The position numbers were made by a program, and so were the translations under genes. Under the pieces are notes generated by a model that did no database searches, had not been told where the DNA came from, and was given only the letters and a program-made list of their open reading frames with translations. This document shows positions 28,285 to 37,747 of a DNA stretch of 64,000 bases, piece after piece. The stretch is from positions 1,736,001-1,800,000 of the forward strand of contig NZ_PZZP01000001.1 in the NCBI RefSeq assembly GCF_003046315.1, in the 5' to 3' direction. The first letter of the stretch is position 1. Each line of letters starts with the position of its first letter. Origin of the DNA: Desmospora activa DSM 45169. GTDB taxonomy: Bacteria; Bacillota; Bacilli; Thermoactinomycetales; DSM-45169.

Positions 28285-28325
28285 ACAGGACGTTTCTCTC
28301 CAACACAACGGGGGAAACGTCCTGT
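28285..28325. terminator. terminator between catalase pseudogene and vanW
   Basis: ACAGGACGTTTC (28285-28296) pairs perfectly with GAAACGTCCTGT (28314-28325). In minus sense TTTTTT follows, so it ends the VanW gene; a short T run on the plus side could serve the other direction. Confidence 0.85.
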
Positions 28326-28337
28326 TTCTCAGTTGAC

Positions 28338-29879
28338 TTATTCGATTGTCCGTTCATCTTCCGTAGAATCTCCTTCCTCTTCTGGTTGCTGACCTTCCTC
28401 CGGATCCTCCGGGGACGTGGTGTCCCCGGGGTTTTCCGGTGGATTTTCCGGCTCATCTCCACCATCCTCATCACCGGGCTCCGGTTCAGGAGCAGGTGGA
28501 TCAGAGTCAACAGGTGGGTTTGTGGAATGATCGTCCTCTCCCCCATCACTAGGGTTTTCTTGTCCCCCGTTCCCAGGTGTTCTGTCAGGTTGGCCCGTAT
28601 CCGGCGATGATCCCTTTTGTCCATTGGAAGGTTTTGTGTTGTCCGAATTGGGAGCGGACCCCTCAGTGTTATCCTCCGTTGCAGGGGCCGAATCCAGTTC
28701 TTCCTCCGGCAGTGGCTCAAACGAATCGCCCTCCGGCGCAACCATCACCGATGCAGGCGGGATTTCCTTCAGCCGAGGGTTAGCTTCCAATCCCGAAAAA
28801 ATACGGATGGTTACATATCCCGATCCCACTTCTGTGCGGATTAGAATGGGATGATTCAATGTGTTGCGAAATTGAAAATCTTTTTCTCCTTCTCCCCAGC
28901 GGACAAAGGCATCCCGACCGACGGCGACATACCCGTCACGGTCGCTATATGTATGACGTTCAATAATTTCCAGATCAAGCTGATCGACCGCGTTAAACAA
29001 GGTGGAAGCCGTCTGGGATATCCCGCCAGCGGGGATTTCATGGGAGATGCCGTCAACGGTGCGAATAACCGTTCCATATTGGTCCTCTGTTCCCACTTCG
29101 TTCAAAAAAGAGAGGGTTTCATCAGGATTGACGACCCGTCCATCCAACGTTGTAGCGGATTGGGCAATATTGGCGGCCCGTGCCGTATTTGCAACGTCAT
29201 AGCGCGTGGTAAAAACGGACCATTCCTTCTCATCCACGACAGCAAAGTCTTCTTCCTGTACTTTCGGGTGCACCGTCATCATCGGAATGGTTTGTGGATG
29301 ATCGATATAAGAATCCAGTTGCTTTAACCATTTTTCCTCAATGACGGCTACATCCAACACTTTTCCCGGTTCGCTTTGTTCAATAGGATCTCCCCACCGT
29401 TTCATCCGAGCATCCTGGGCGGGTTGGTCCACCTCCTGTGCCACGGTTTGCAACCATGCACGCAGCTGCTCACGATCGACACTTTCCGGTCGCTCCCCGT
29501 CATAGCCTACACGGGTCAAATCCAATGTCCACGTTTGATCATCGTGGGTAAGGATCAAATGCGGACCGGAAAAAAACCACTGCTCTTGCCATCCCCACCA
29601 AGTGCCACCGATCAACAATACCGCCATCAAGGGCAAAACGACACTCCACATTCGGCGGCGGGGTGGTTCCTCCACTTTTACTTCTTCCGCAGATGGTGTC
29701 GGCGTCTCCGGTTTTGCGGCGGGTTCTTCCTTCACAGAGGGTTCATCCATTTGTTGATGAGAATCGGCCACTTCAACTTCAGGCAATTCTTTTAGCGTCC
29801 GCTCATCGATCGGCGGTCGCTCAACAATCTCTACCTCATGTTTTAGGGATGGATGGTTTGACTCTTTTGATGTTTTCAT
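28338..29879 (-). CDS. VanW-family membrane-anchored protein with acidic Pro-rich tail
   Basis: VanW-domain proteins are surface proteins of unknown function often linked to peptidoglycan. Residues 1-75 are a charged cytoplasmic part rich in Glu and Pro, a single membrane segment follows (about 77-96), then a probable peptidoglycan-binding-like region to about 230. The VanW core follows with TARAANIAQSATTLDGRVV, NPDETLSFLNEVG, IPAGGISQTASTLFNAV and the NTLNHPILIRTEV block. The last 130 residues are a low-complexity tail of Pro, Asp, Glu, Gly and Ser that may span the wall. It is a single gene with a good terminator. Confidence 0.85.
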   Translation of the reverse strand: MKTSKESNHPSLKHEVEIVERPPIDERTLKELPEVEVADSHQQMDEPSVKEEPAAKPETPTPSAEEVKVEEPPRRRMWSVVLPLMAVLLIGGTWWGWQEQWFFSGPHLILTHDDQTWTLDLTRVGYDGERPESVDREQLRAWLQTVAQEVDQPAQDARMKRWGDPIEQSEPGKVLDVAVIEEKWLKQLDSYIDHPQTIPMMTVHPKVQEEDFAVVDEKEWSVFTTRYDVANTARAANIAQSATTLDGRVVNPDETLSFLNEVGTEDQYGTVIRTVDGISHEIPAGGISQTASTLFNAVDQLDLEIIERHTYSDRDGYVAVGRDAFVRWGEGEKDFQFRNTLNHPILIRTEVGSGYVTIRIFSGLEANPRLKEIPPASVMVAPEGDSFEPLPEEELDSAPATEDNTEGSAPNSDNTKPSNGQKGSSPDTGQPDRTPGNGGQENPSDGGEDDHSTNPPVDSDPPAPEPEPGDEDGGDEPENPPENPGDTTSPEDPEEGQQPEEEGDSTEDERTIE

Positions 29880-30200
29880 ATTTACCTCCCATCATCCCCA
29901 CGCTTCTCTTTTCTCTCTATTAACGTTCTATGATCACTTACTCTTATGGTAACGGGGATGAAGGCGTTGATTCCATACAACCTATGTTATATTTTTTGCA
30001 AACGGGATTTAGATACGAGAATGGGAGCAAACACACGCTAAAAAGACCGAAGGAAATGCCTATGGAGCATATCCTTCGGTCGTTAGACGAGAGGCTGTAC
30101 CGCTGTCCAATTTAAGATGTTATTTCGGTCTGCTTCTTGCCTTGTTTCGGCCAATGGATTTGCCGAACACAATGGATCTCTTCCCTATTTTTCGAGACAA
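29880..30200. other. spacer between vanW and xylanase
   Basis: No gene is recognised. The spacer holds the left copy of a repeat that recurs behind the xylanase, and a small inverted repeat TTCGGC/GCCGAA near 30145-30165 that may help end xylanase transcription. Confidence 0.4.
29965..30081 (+). repeat. ~115-bp direct repeat, left copy (flanks xylanase)
   Basis: Bases 29965-30004 match 31747-31786 in 39 of 40 positions (core GTTGATTCCATACAACC, then TATATTTTTTGCAAACG). The tail (from AGCAAAC) is less conserved but keeps a hairpin: GACCGAAGGA/TCCTTCGGTC with inner ATGC/GCAT (30045-30081). The second copy is on the other side of the xylanase gene in the same orientation. Confidence 0.75.
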
Positions 30201-31502
30201 TCAGAAATCGCTTATCTCATGTTCGTCTATAAATTTCTCTGGATCGATGACGGCGTAATAAGCCGGTTTTGCTTGCATGTCTCTATCGAACAACAATGGA
30301 CTTTGGTCAGCCCTCCAGCTCGTCGCATCATTCAGTCCCCAGAACGTCACGCGCGAGATGTGCTCAGCGTGTTCCTTATAAAGCTGAAACAATTGAGCAT
30401 ATAAATAACCTTGTGCAACCGCTTCTTCCTCAGTGAGCACGCCCTCGCTTCCAGCTGTAATATCAAGCTCGGTTACGCCTACTTCAACACCTAAGGAAAT
30501 AAACTTCTCCAAGGAACGTCTTACATTTTCAGGGTTTGTATTTAAATTGTAGTGTCCCTGCATACCGATCCCGTCAATCAGGAGTTCCCCATCATTCTCT
30601 GCCGCATAATTCTCATTAATTTCTTTCACCATCTGATAGATGGCTTCCGCTTTGGGTTGATTATCATCGTTGTAATCGTTGTAATAAAGCTTAATATCCC
30701 AGCCCTTTTCGTCCAGTACTTCTTTCGCCGCTAAGAAAGCTTGTTCGATATAGTCCGGTCCAATGGCTTGGTACCATCCGGATTGACGCAGTGATGCTTT
30801 CCAATCCATTGGGTTCGGTGGGTTATCAATGATCGCTTCGTTGACTACATCCCAAGAAACTACACTTGTTCCGAAATGATCGACAACGGTTTTAACGTGG
30901 GTTCTCAAATTTTCAAGCGCTTCCTCTCGACTCAAGGGCTCGCCATTTTCATCAGTATATAGCCACTCCGCCGACTGTTGGTGCCAAACGAGCACATGAC
31001 CGTGCATCTTCAATCCCTCTTCTAAAACTTTCTCGACAAGCTCATCCTCTTCAGTAAAATCAAATTCTCTTTCGTCGTTATAGGAATAGGCTGGTTTCAT
31101 GGCATTCTCTGCTGTGGCAAGATTGTGATGCATCGTGAGGAGCTCACGTCTATTGCCTTCCAGGTCTGTAGCTGATACTGCGTTTCCAACTAAGAAATAA
31201 TCTTCATAAACATCTTTTATCGGAATCAAATCCTTCTCAATTTCACTCGGGTCCGAGCCAGTAGACGGTCTTACATCCTCTTGCTTCTCCACCTCTTCAC
31301 CTCCCGAAGTTACCTCTTCGGTAAGCGCTTCCAATTTTGCCTTTCCTGCTTTCGTTGCAATACCTAAACCATTGTCAAAGGTTCCACGATAAACCGTTTC
31401 CGTTATTGCCTCCGCTTCTGCAACCGGTGTAATCGATCCTGACGGCATCACCAAAAGAGCGACAAGAAGCAATAAAACCAACTTTATTAACTCTTTACTC
31501 AT
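30201..31502 (-). CDS. secreted GH10 endo-1,4-beta-xylanase with truncated N-terminal module
   Basis: It cleaves internal beta-1,4 links of xylan outside the cell. A signal peptide spans about residues 1-30. Residues 34-65 ([18 protein letters not shown]) look like the start of a family 22 carbohydrate-binding module that breaks off, followed by an acidic Ser/Gly linker. The GH10 domain runs from about 92 to 425, with the acid/base E222 in WDVVNEAI and the nucleophile E345 in [17 protein letters not shown] and [12 protein letters not shown] are also typical. The gene is isolated between two repeat copies and no other xylan genes are near, which suggests acquisition. Confidence 0.93.
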   Translation of the reverse strand: MSKELIKLVLLLLVALLVMPSGSITPVAEAEAITETVYRGTFDNGLGIATKAGKAKLEALTEEVTSGGEEVEKQEDVRPSTGSDPSEIEKDLIPIKDVYEDYFLVGNAVSATDLEGNRRELLTMHHNLATAENAMKPAYSYNDEREFDFTEEDELVEKVLEEGLKMHGHVLVWHQQSAEWLYTDENGEPLSREEALENLRTHVKTVVDHFGTSVVSWDVVNEAIIDNPPNPMDWKASLRQSGWYQAIGPDYIEQAFLAAKEVLDEKGWDIKLYYNDYNDDNQPKAEAIYQMVKEINENYAAENDGELLIDGIGMQGHYNLNTNPENVRRSLEKFISLGVEVGVTELDITAGSEGVLTEEEAVAQGYLYAQLFQLYKEHAEHISRVTFWGLNDATSWRADQSPLLFDRDMQAKPAYYAVIDPEKFIDEHEISDF

Positions 31503-31610
31503 TTGTTACACTCCCCCATTAAAAGTTTTTAATTGTTTTACTGGGATCACCTCATCGATTCTGCTACCATAAAACTTGGTTATTTACTGAAAAATTCCTG
31601 CTAAAAAAAT

Positions 31611-31723
31611 GATTTTGTCCGCTCAAACAGGCACGAAATCTGGGATTAAGTGCTCAACTTTGACTGCGACTAGGCGGACAAAATCCCGTAAAAGGGCATG
31701 GGAATGCTGTTTTACGGGATTTT
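31611..31723. repeat. two overlapping, mutually exclusive inverted repeats
   Basis: GATTTTGTCCGC (31611-31622) is perfectly complementary to GCGGACAAAATC (31674-31685). AAAATCCCGTAAAA (31680-31693) is perfectly complementary to the arm at 31710-31723 and is followed on the plus side by TTTTGTTTG. The two structures share bases 31680-31685 and cannot form together. Confidence 0.7.
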
Positions 31724-31746
31724 TGTTTGATTTTCGGGGTAGAAGA

Positions 31747-31860
31747 CGTTGATTCCATACAACCGATGTTATATTTTTTGCAAACGTTTTGACTTTGAGG
31801 CTAAGAGCAAACGCGCACCAAAAACGAAGAAGGAAATGCCGGTGAGCATCTCCTTCGATC
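31747..31860 (+). repeat. ~115-bp direct repeat, right copy
   Basis: This copy repeats 29965-30081 in the same orientation, with one mismatch in the first 40 bases. Its tail forms the hairpin GAAGGAAATGC/GCATCTCCTTC, with the same inner ATGC/GCAT pairing as the left copy. It could also end dapF transcription. Confidence 0.75.
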
Positions 31861-31893
31861 CTGTCCAAGATCCCCTTCATTAGGTAAAGGGAG

Positions 31894-32733
31894 TTATTTT
31901 CCAAACCTCGATGAAAACGGATAATATTCCCCTTCAAACACCACTTCCGCCCCTCCCGTCATATAGACACGGTTATCCGCCGGCCGCCAGTCGATATCCA
32001 GATCGCCCCCTTTGAGATGGACGCGGGCCGTTCGATTGGCGCGCCCAGTCAAAACCGCTGCAACAACGGAAGCACAGGCACCAGTGCCACAGGCCAACGT
32101 CTGACCTACGCCTCGTTCCCACACCCGCATTTCCAACTCTGACGGGGAATGAACGGTGACAAATTCCACGTTCGTTTTCTGGGGGAAGAGCGAATGGGTT
32201 TCCAGAAGCGGGCCCCACTCCTCCACTGGAAAATGAGCCGCATCCTCGACAAAGATCACCGCATGGGGATTTCCCATGGAGACAGCAGTAATATGGAAGG
32301 TTTCTCCCTTTACCTCCACCTGCTGATCAACCACTGTATCCTCGTCTAGCGTGGTTGGAATCGCCTTCCCCTCCAAGATGGGATATCCCATATCTACCCG
32401 TACCAGCCCATCGTTTTCCAACCAAACCCGTTGCAATCCGGCACGGGTTTCAACCACCAGTTCCCTGCGGGCCTTTGATATCCGCTCAAAATAGTAGCGT
32501 GCCACACAGCGGACCGCATTCCCACACTGCTCCGCTTCGGAGCCGTCTGCGTTAAAGATCCGCATCGCACAATCCCCACTCTCCGCTGGCAGGATGAAAA
32601 CCAATCCATCGGCTCCCACCCCCAAGTGACGATCACACACCGCTTGCGCCAATTCTGCGGTACCTTCCGGCAGAGTAGCAGCCGCAACTACTACAAAATC
32701 ATTTCCCAATCCGTGCATCTTAGTAAATTTCAT
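31894..32733 (-). CDS. dapF: diaminopimelate epimerase
   Basis: It converts LL- to meso-diaminopimelate for lysine and peptidoglycan synthesis, without cofactor. Both catalytic cysteines are present, in NADGSEAEQCGNAVRC and in ACGTGACASVVAA. I start at ATG 32733 because MKFTKMHGLGNDF is the usual family N-terminus and gives 279 residues; its ribosome binding site (AAGGG) is close to the ATG. The frame stays open 38 codons upstream, so a longer form from ATG 32808 or 32847 cannot be excluded. It follows the yloB gene on the same strand. Confidence 0.93.
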   Translation of the reverse strand: MKFTKMHGLGNDFVVVAAATLPEGTAELAQAVCDRHLGVGADGLVFILPAESGDCAMRIFNADGSEAEQCGNAVRCVARYYFERISKARRELVVETRAGLQRVWLENDGLVRVDMGYPILEGKAIPTTLDEDTVVDQQVEVKGETFHITAVSMGNPHAVIFVEDAAHFPVEEWGPLLETHSLFPQKTNVEFVTVHSPSELEMRVWERGVGQTLACGTGACASVVAAVLTGRANRTARVHLKGGDLDIDWRPADNRVYMTGGAEVVFEGEYYPFSSRFGK

Positions 32734-32893
32734 CCCTTGCGGGTGGATCGCATCGATCCCACCCTTTCCTTCCCTTCTGTCCAATTGCAAAAAGCGACCC
32801 GGCAGCATGAGCCAAACCGAATCGCTCAATCGATCCCTTCTTCTCATCGAGCGTAACGCAGAAAGACTGGGAATGCAATCCCCTTCTGCCCAA

Positions 32894-35632
32894 TCAGGCG
32901 TGAGCGGCCTCTCGGCGACCGATTGGACGCAAAATTTCGATTAACCCTGCCAACAAGGTAGGGATCGAGGCGGCTGCCAAGACGAGCGCCCAATCACGAA
33001 AGCCGAGGGCAACGGTGTGAAAGACCGGTTGCAGTGTCGGTGTATACATCACCACCAACAACAACAGCGCCGAGGAGATAACCGCCAACACCAACGGCAT
33101 ATTGGTAAAGGGATTGCGGTGGAAGATGGATTGGGTGGAACGGCAGTCAAACACATAGATTAACTGTGCCAACACCAGTGTGGCAAAGGCGATCGTCTGG
33201 GCGCGAACAAGATCGTCCGGTGCCTCGGAATAAGCCAACCAAAACGCTCCCAGTGTAAAGGAGCCGATTAAAAAGCCACGGGTGAGAATTTTCCAGCCCA
33301 CTCCTCTGGCAAAGATGCTCTCCCGACTGTTGCGGGGATTTCTCTTCATTGTATCCTCCTGGGCAGGGTCTACTCCCAGAGCCATCGCCGGCAGGCCATC
33401 AGTCACCAGGTTGACCCACAAAATTTGTATCGGTACCAGCGGCAGCGGCATTCCCGCCAACATCGCCAAAAACATCACCAGAATCTCGCCGACATTACTA
33501 GCCAATAAATAGCTGATAAATTTACGGATGTTGTCATAGATGTTGCGCCCTTCCTCAATCGCAGACACAATCGTGGCAAAGTTGTCGTCAGCCAAAACGA
33601 GAGAAGAAGCCTCTTTGGAGACATCGGTGCCGGTAATCCCCATGGCAATGCCGATATCCGACGCCTTGATGGCGGGGGCATCATTGACACCGTCGCCGGT
33701 CATGGCGACCACATGCCCTCGTTGCTGAAGCGCTTTTACGATTCGCAACTTATGCTCCGGGGAAACGCGTGCATACACTTGGATACGATTCACCTGCTCC
33801 AGAAAGGTGCTTTCATCCATCTTCTGCAACTCGGCCCCAGTCAAAGTGAGGCCTCCTTGCGACAAAATGCCTAAGCGCTGCGCAATGGCAACGGCGGTAG
33901 TCTGATGATCCCCTGTGATCATCACCGTACGAATTCCGGCCTGGCGACAAGTGCGGATCGCCTCTTTCACTTCTTCCCGCGGCGGGTCGATCATCCCCGC
34001 CAGCCCGACAAAGACCAGTTCCCGCTCCGCTGCCGCTTCCTGCTCTGGCAACGCCCCTCTCCACTCGCGATAAGCAAAGCCTAAGTTTCTAAGCGCCATT
34101 CCCGCCAAATGTTCGTTGGTTTTTAATACTTCCCGCCGCAACTCATCCGTCAGAGGAATGATACGACCATTTTGCTGTAAATGGGTACAGCGGGCTAACA
34201 ATACATCCGGGGCACCCTTGGCCAACACTAAGCGCTCCCCTTCCCGCCTTTCCGCCAGCACGGACATCATCTTGCGGTCGGAATCGAAGGGAAACTCCTT
34301 TACCCGCTTCCACTCGGCACCCAACCTGTCAGCCGTAAGCCCTCCTTTGGCTCCTGCGACCAACAGTGCTCCTTCCGTCGGGTCCCCATCGATGCGCCAA
34401 CTTTCCTGTTTTCGTCGTAAGAGCCCTTCCCGCTTTTCCTCGTTGAGCAGGGCGGCATTATTACAAAGCACGGCAATCTCTAACAGGCGCTTCAACTCAG
34501 TATCCCGCCGGGGTGTCACCACTTTGCCCCCAACCGTAAATTCACCCTCTGGAATATAGCCGGAACCGCTCACCGCCACCATGTGACCACCGGACCACAC
34601 ATGGGTGACACTCATTTTATTCTGGGTAAGGGTTCCGGTCTTGTCCGAACAGATGACAGAGGCGCACCCCAACGTTTCTACCGAAGGGAGTTTACGCACA
34701 ATCGCCCGCCGCCTGATCATACGCTGCACACCTAAGGCCAAAGCAATGGTAACAATAGCAGGCAGTCCCTCGGGAATCGCGGCAACAGCCAGACTCACCC
34801 CGGCCAAAAACATCTTATAGGCATCATGCCCATGAAAAATACCGGTCACCACCACAACCGCCGTCAACAGCACCGCTACCGTAATCAGCACTTTCCCCAA
34901 CTGTTCCAGCCGGTTTTGCAGCGGGGTCTGCATCGTCTCCGTCGTTTGAATCAGGTGAGCGATCCGCCCCATTTCCGTCTCCATCCCGGTATGGACGACC
35001 ACCCCTGTTCCCGTCCCCCGCACGGCCATCGTTCCCAAAAAAGCCATGTTTTTGCGATCCCCTAAGGGAATATCACCGCCGCTGAGAACAGAAGCATTTT
35101 TACTGACGGGAACGGACTCCCCCGTTAGCGCCGACTCTTCGATATACAAATTCTCCGCCGCGATCATGCGCAAATCCGCAGGAATGCGGTCCCCGCTCTC
35201 CAGGGAAACGATATCCCCCGGCACCAGCTCAGCGGCAGGAATTCGTACCCACTCCCCATCCCGCTTGACCCGCGCAGTGGGTGCGGATAGCTCCTTTAAT
35301 GCAGACAGCGACCGCTCGGCCCGAAACTCCTGTATAAAGCCCAACACCGCATTTAAGACCACAATCGCCATAATCGCAATCGCATCGGTGTATTCACCCA
35401 GGAGGCCAGATATTAGTGTCGCCGCCAGCAGCACCAGCACCATAAAATCTTTAAATTGATTGAGCAACAAGACGATCGGGGAACTTTTTTCTCCTTCCGC
35501 CAACTGATTGGGCCCCACTTGTTGCTGACGGGACTTCGCCTCAATCGATTGAAGCCCTTGTTGCGGATCGACGGCGAAATGTTCCATCAGCTTGTCCGTA
35601 TCCCAGCCGAGATAATGGCTGCCTTGTGACAC
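32894..35632 (-). CDS. yloB: P-type Ca2+-transporting ATPase (YloB-like)
   Basis: It pumps Ca2+ (possibly Mn2+) out of the cytoplasm by ATP hydrolysis. The P2A-type layout is complete over 912 residues: an N-terminal cation ATPase domain, the actuator motif [10 protein letters not shown], the transport-site PEGLP near residue 287, the phosphorylation site [12 protein letters not shown] near 330, [18 protein letters not shown] and the hinge [22 protein letters not shown], then four more membrane segments. The GTG at 35632 follows AGGGGGAGGG. In Bacillus yloB lies next to yloA and yloC; here yloA is 3.2 kb and yloC 31 kb away. Confidence 0.93.
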   Translation of the reverse strand: MSQGSHYLGWDTDKLMEHFAVDPQQGLQSIEAKSRQQQVGPNQLAEGEKSSPIVLLLNQFKDFMVLVLLAATLISGLLGEYTDAIAIMAIVVLNAVLGFIQEFRAERSLSALKELSAPTARVKRDGEWVRIPAAELVPGDIVSLESGDRIPADLRMIAAENLYIEESALTGESVPVSKNASVLSGGDIPLGDRKNMAFLGTMAVRGTGTGVVVHTGMETEMGRIAHLIQTTETMQTPLQNRLEQLGKVLITVAVLLTAVVVVTGIFHGHDAYKMFLAGVSLAVAAIPEGLPAIVTIALALGVQRMIRRRAIVRKLPSVETLGCASVICSDKTGTLTQNKMSVTHVWSGGHMVAVSGSGYIPEGEFTVGGKVVTPRRDTELKRLLEIAVLCNNAALLNEEKREGLLRRKQESWRIDGDPTEGALLVAGAKGGLTADRLGAEWKRVKEFPFDSDRKMMSVLAERREGERLVLAKGAPDVLLARCTHLQQNGRIIPLTDELRREVLKTNEHLAGMALRNLGFAYREWRGALPEQEAAAERELVFVGLAGMIDPPREEVKEAIRTCRQAGIRTVMITGDHQTTAVAIAQRLGILSQGGLTLTGAELQKMDESTFLEQVNRIQVYARVSPEHKLRIVKALQQRGHVVAMTGDGVNDAPAIKASDIGIAMGITGTDVSKEASSLVLADDNFATIVSAIEEGRNIYDNIRKFISYLLASNVGEILVMFLAMLAGMPLPLVPIQILWVNLVTDGLPAMALGVDPAQEDTMKRNPRNSRESIFARGVGWKILTRGFLIGSFTLGAFWLAYSEAPDDLVRAQTIAFATLVLAQLIYVFDCRSTQSIFHRNPFTNMPLVLAVISSALLLLVVMYTPTLQPVFHTVALGFRDWALVLAAASIPTLLAGLIEILRPIGRREAAHA

Positions 35633-35836
35633 AGTCCCTCCCCCTTTGTCCCATCCGTCTCATGCCACATCTTATTCAGACAGGCCCTAAAACATGACTC
35701 AGACTCTACTAACATCAATAGAGACGGGTCAAACAGGGAACATCGACGAGTCGGTAAAAGGAACTCATCTTCCATGTATAACGGATGTAATCACTGGAAA
35801 AATATGAGTAACACTTTTGGGCAGGAGGTTGAAAAG

Positions 35837-36928
35837 ATGAAACCATCATTCACCATCGCGTACCAACTGGAACCCACTCCATCGTTAAAGCGTTTTGCCG
35901 CCGGTATCCAAGAAGTGATGGAATCCGAGGGTTACCGCCAAAGTGACGAAAACGATCCTCATATCCAATTGGTGTTTAACGTTGTCGATCCACGACAACC
36001 GCGACATTTTCGCCGCAAAGGAAAAGGAACGTTTGTCGTAACCGTGGCGGAAAACCACCAACCGGTGGAAGACACCTTTCGTTCAGGTTATCCAGTCCTG
36101 ATTCGATCACTGGGGAATATGATGATCTACTTAGATCGCTATCCCGAACAAGGAGGGACCTATTTCATCACATTGGAGCAGGGTTGTTATCCCCTTGCCA
36201 CCCATGATGGTGATGCTGGATACTATCAGGATATTTTTGAGAGAATTCGTCCTCTTGCCTCCTCTCAGTTGATCATTGACAACACCTTCCACTCCGATTT
36301 GCCGGAAAAACTATGGGATGGGGATACAACGACAAATGAATTGATTCAATCCGGCAAAAAGTTGGATGGAATGAATCTGTTACCTGCCCCTTTCCCTATT
36401 GAAGAGTTACTTCCTAATGGTGCCTATCGCCATATCCAACGGCTCTACGGCATCGGCGGTCTCAGTTATGGAAACCTGAGCGCCCGCCATGAGGAGAATC
36501 AATTTTGGATGAGCGCCAGAGGGGTCAACAAAGGGGATTTACGACAGATCGGGCAGGATATTTTGTTGATCAAAGGCTATAACGCCGACAATTTGTCTAT
36601 GGAGATCAGCGTACCTGCCAACATTGAACCGAAGCGGGCGTCAGTCGATGCAATTGAACACTGGATGATTTATTCGGAACATCCGGAAGTGGGAGCTATC
36701 GTCCATATCCACGCTTGGATGGAGGGTATTCCTTCGACGGAAATCAATTATCCCTGTGGCACGGTACAACTTGCGGAAGCGGTCGCCCAGAAAATCAGAG
36801 AGGCGGAAGATCCCTCCCGTGCGGTCATCGGGTTAAAAAATCACGGGCTTACCATTACCGGGAAAGATCTCAATGATATCTTTGCGCGTATTGACGGAAA
36901 AATTCTCCCCCAAGTTCCAATGGCATGA
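35837..36928 (+). CDS. class II aldolase/adducin-family protein with extra N-terminal domain
   Basis: The C-terminal half (about residues 180-355) is a class II aldolase domain with YGIGGLSYGNLSAR, the zinc pair in VGAIVHIHAWMEG and GLKNHGLTITG. The first 150 residues (starting MKPSFTIAYQLEP) are not familiar to me; they could be a substrate or partner domain. The ATG at 35837 has AGGAGG eight bases upstream. The SDR and lipid-kinase genes follow at 13 and 2 bases, so the three form an operon. A sugar-phosphate or hydroxy-acid substrate is only a guess. Confidence 0.75.
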   Translation: MKPSFTIAYQLEPTPSLKRFAAGIQEVMESEGYRQSDENDPHIQLVFNVVDPRQPRHFRRKGKGTFVVTVAENHQPVEDTFRSGYPVLIRSLGNMMIYLDRYPEQGGTYFITLEQGCYPLATHDGDAGYYQDIFERIRPLASSQLIIDNTFHSDLPEKLWDGDTTTNELIQSGKKLDGMNLLPAPFPIEELLPNGAYRHIQRLYGIGGLSYGNLSARHEENQFWMSARGVNKGDLRQIGQDILLIKGYNADNLSMEISVPANIEPKRASVDAIEHWMIYSEHPEVGAIVHIHAWMEGIPSTEINYPCGTVQLAEAVAQKIREAEDPSRAVIGLKNHGLTITGKDLNDIFARIDGKILPQVPMA

Positions 36929-36941
36929 AAGGATTATCACA

Positions 36942-37745
36942 ATGAGCCAACGAAACATTCTGATCACAGGAGCATCCAGCGGCATTGGAGCAGAAATCGC
37001 ACGTCAACTGGTGCAAAAGGGGGATTTCCCCCTTTTAGTGGCGCGGGATGAGGCGAAGTTGCAACAGTTGCGGCAGGATTTGGGTTGCGGTGCCGCCTTC
37101 ACCTGTGATGTGACCTGTACAGAAGAAGTCAACCGTCTCGCTGATTGCATTTACCAGCGGTACGGTGGGGTGGATGTTTTAATCAACAATGCGGGATACG
37201 GCAAGTTTGGAGGATCGATGGAGGTTTCAACCACCGACTATGTGGGCATGATTGAGACCAACTACTTAGGCGCTGTACGTATGACGCGAGCCTTGCTGCC
37301 GCAGTTGCTGCAGCGAAACGGGAAGATTATCAATATCGCTTCCATTGCAGGCTTAACCGGCATTCCCAACTTAGCGGCTTATTGCGCCTCCAAGTTTGCC
37401 CTGATCGGTTATTCCGAATCCCTGCAATTGGAGTTTGCCCCTCGCATCCAAGTGGGTGTTTTATGTCCCGGACCGGTACAAACCCCTTTTTTCCAGGGAG
37501 AAGATCCGGCATCCTGTTTCCCACCCCTGATCCTGGGACGACTGTTGGATACGGAAACCGTGGCACGACACGCTGTCCGTTTGATGGAACGCCCTCGCAT
37601 CAAAATCATCCCAGCCGGTATGCGGTGGGCGATGCACCTTCGCCATTTCTCACCGCAACTCTACCGCTGGGTGTTAAAGCGGATGTATGATTCTTTTGCA
37701 CAAAAAAGACCAGTCCAATTAAAACAAGAAGAAAGGATTCCCTGA
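36942..37745 (+). CDS. short-chain dehydrogenase/reductase
   Basis: It is an NAD(P)-dependent oxidoreductase of the classical SDR family. The cofactor motif TGASSGIGAEIA is near residues 8-19, the NNAGYGKFG strand follows, and the catalytic Ser and YxxxK are in IINIASIAGLTGIPNLAAYCASKFAL. The C-terminus (HLRHFSPQLYRWVLKRMYDSF) resembles YqjQ-like membrane-associated SDRs acting on lipophilic substrates. The ATG at 36942 follows AAAGGATT. It is the middle gene of the three-gene operon. Confidence 0.88.
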   Translation: MSQRNILITGASSGIGAEIARQLVQKGDFPLLVARDEAKLQQLRQDLGCGAAFTCDVTCTEEVNRLADCIYQRYGGVDVLINNAGYGKFGGSMEVSTTDYVGMIETNYLGAVRMTRALLPQLLQRNGKIINIASIAGLTGIPNLAAYCASKFALIGYSESLQLEFAPRIQVGVLCPGPVQTPFFQGEDPASCFPPLILGRLLDTETVARHAVRLMERPRIKIIPAGMRWAMHLRHFSPQLYRWVLKRMYDSFAQKRPVQLKQEERIP

Positions 37746-37747
37746 TC

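Larger units (their letters stand above)
31503..31893. other. spacer between dapF and xylanase
   Basis: No gene is supported here. It contains two overlapping inverted repeats (31611-31622/31674-31685 and 31680-31693/31710-31723) and the right copy of the xylanase-flanking repeat. The xylanase promoter must lie in the part near 31503-31610, but I see no clear boxes. Confidence 0.45.

Noticed and set aside
28338-28741. Long Arg-rich open frames opposite the VanW tail
   Set aside because: They are shadows of the low-complexity Pro/Asp/Glu-coding sequence on the other strand.
31623-31937. Minus-strand open frame of 104 codons overlapping the end of dapF
   Set aside because: It is made of the direct repeat and the inverted repeats in another frame, with no recognisable domain.
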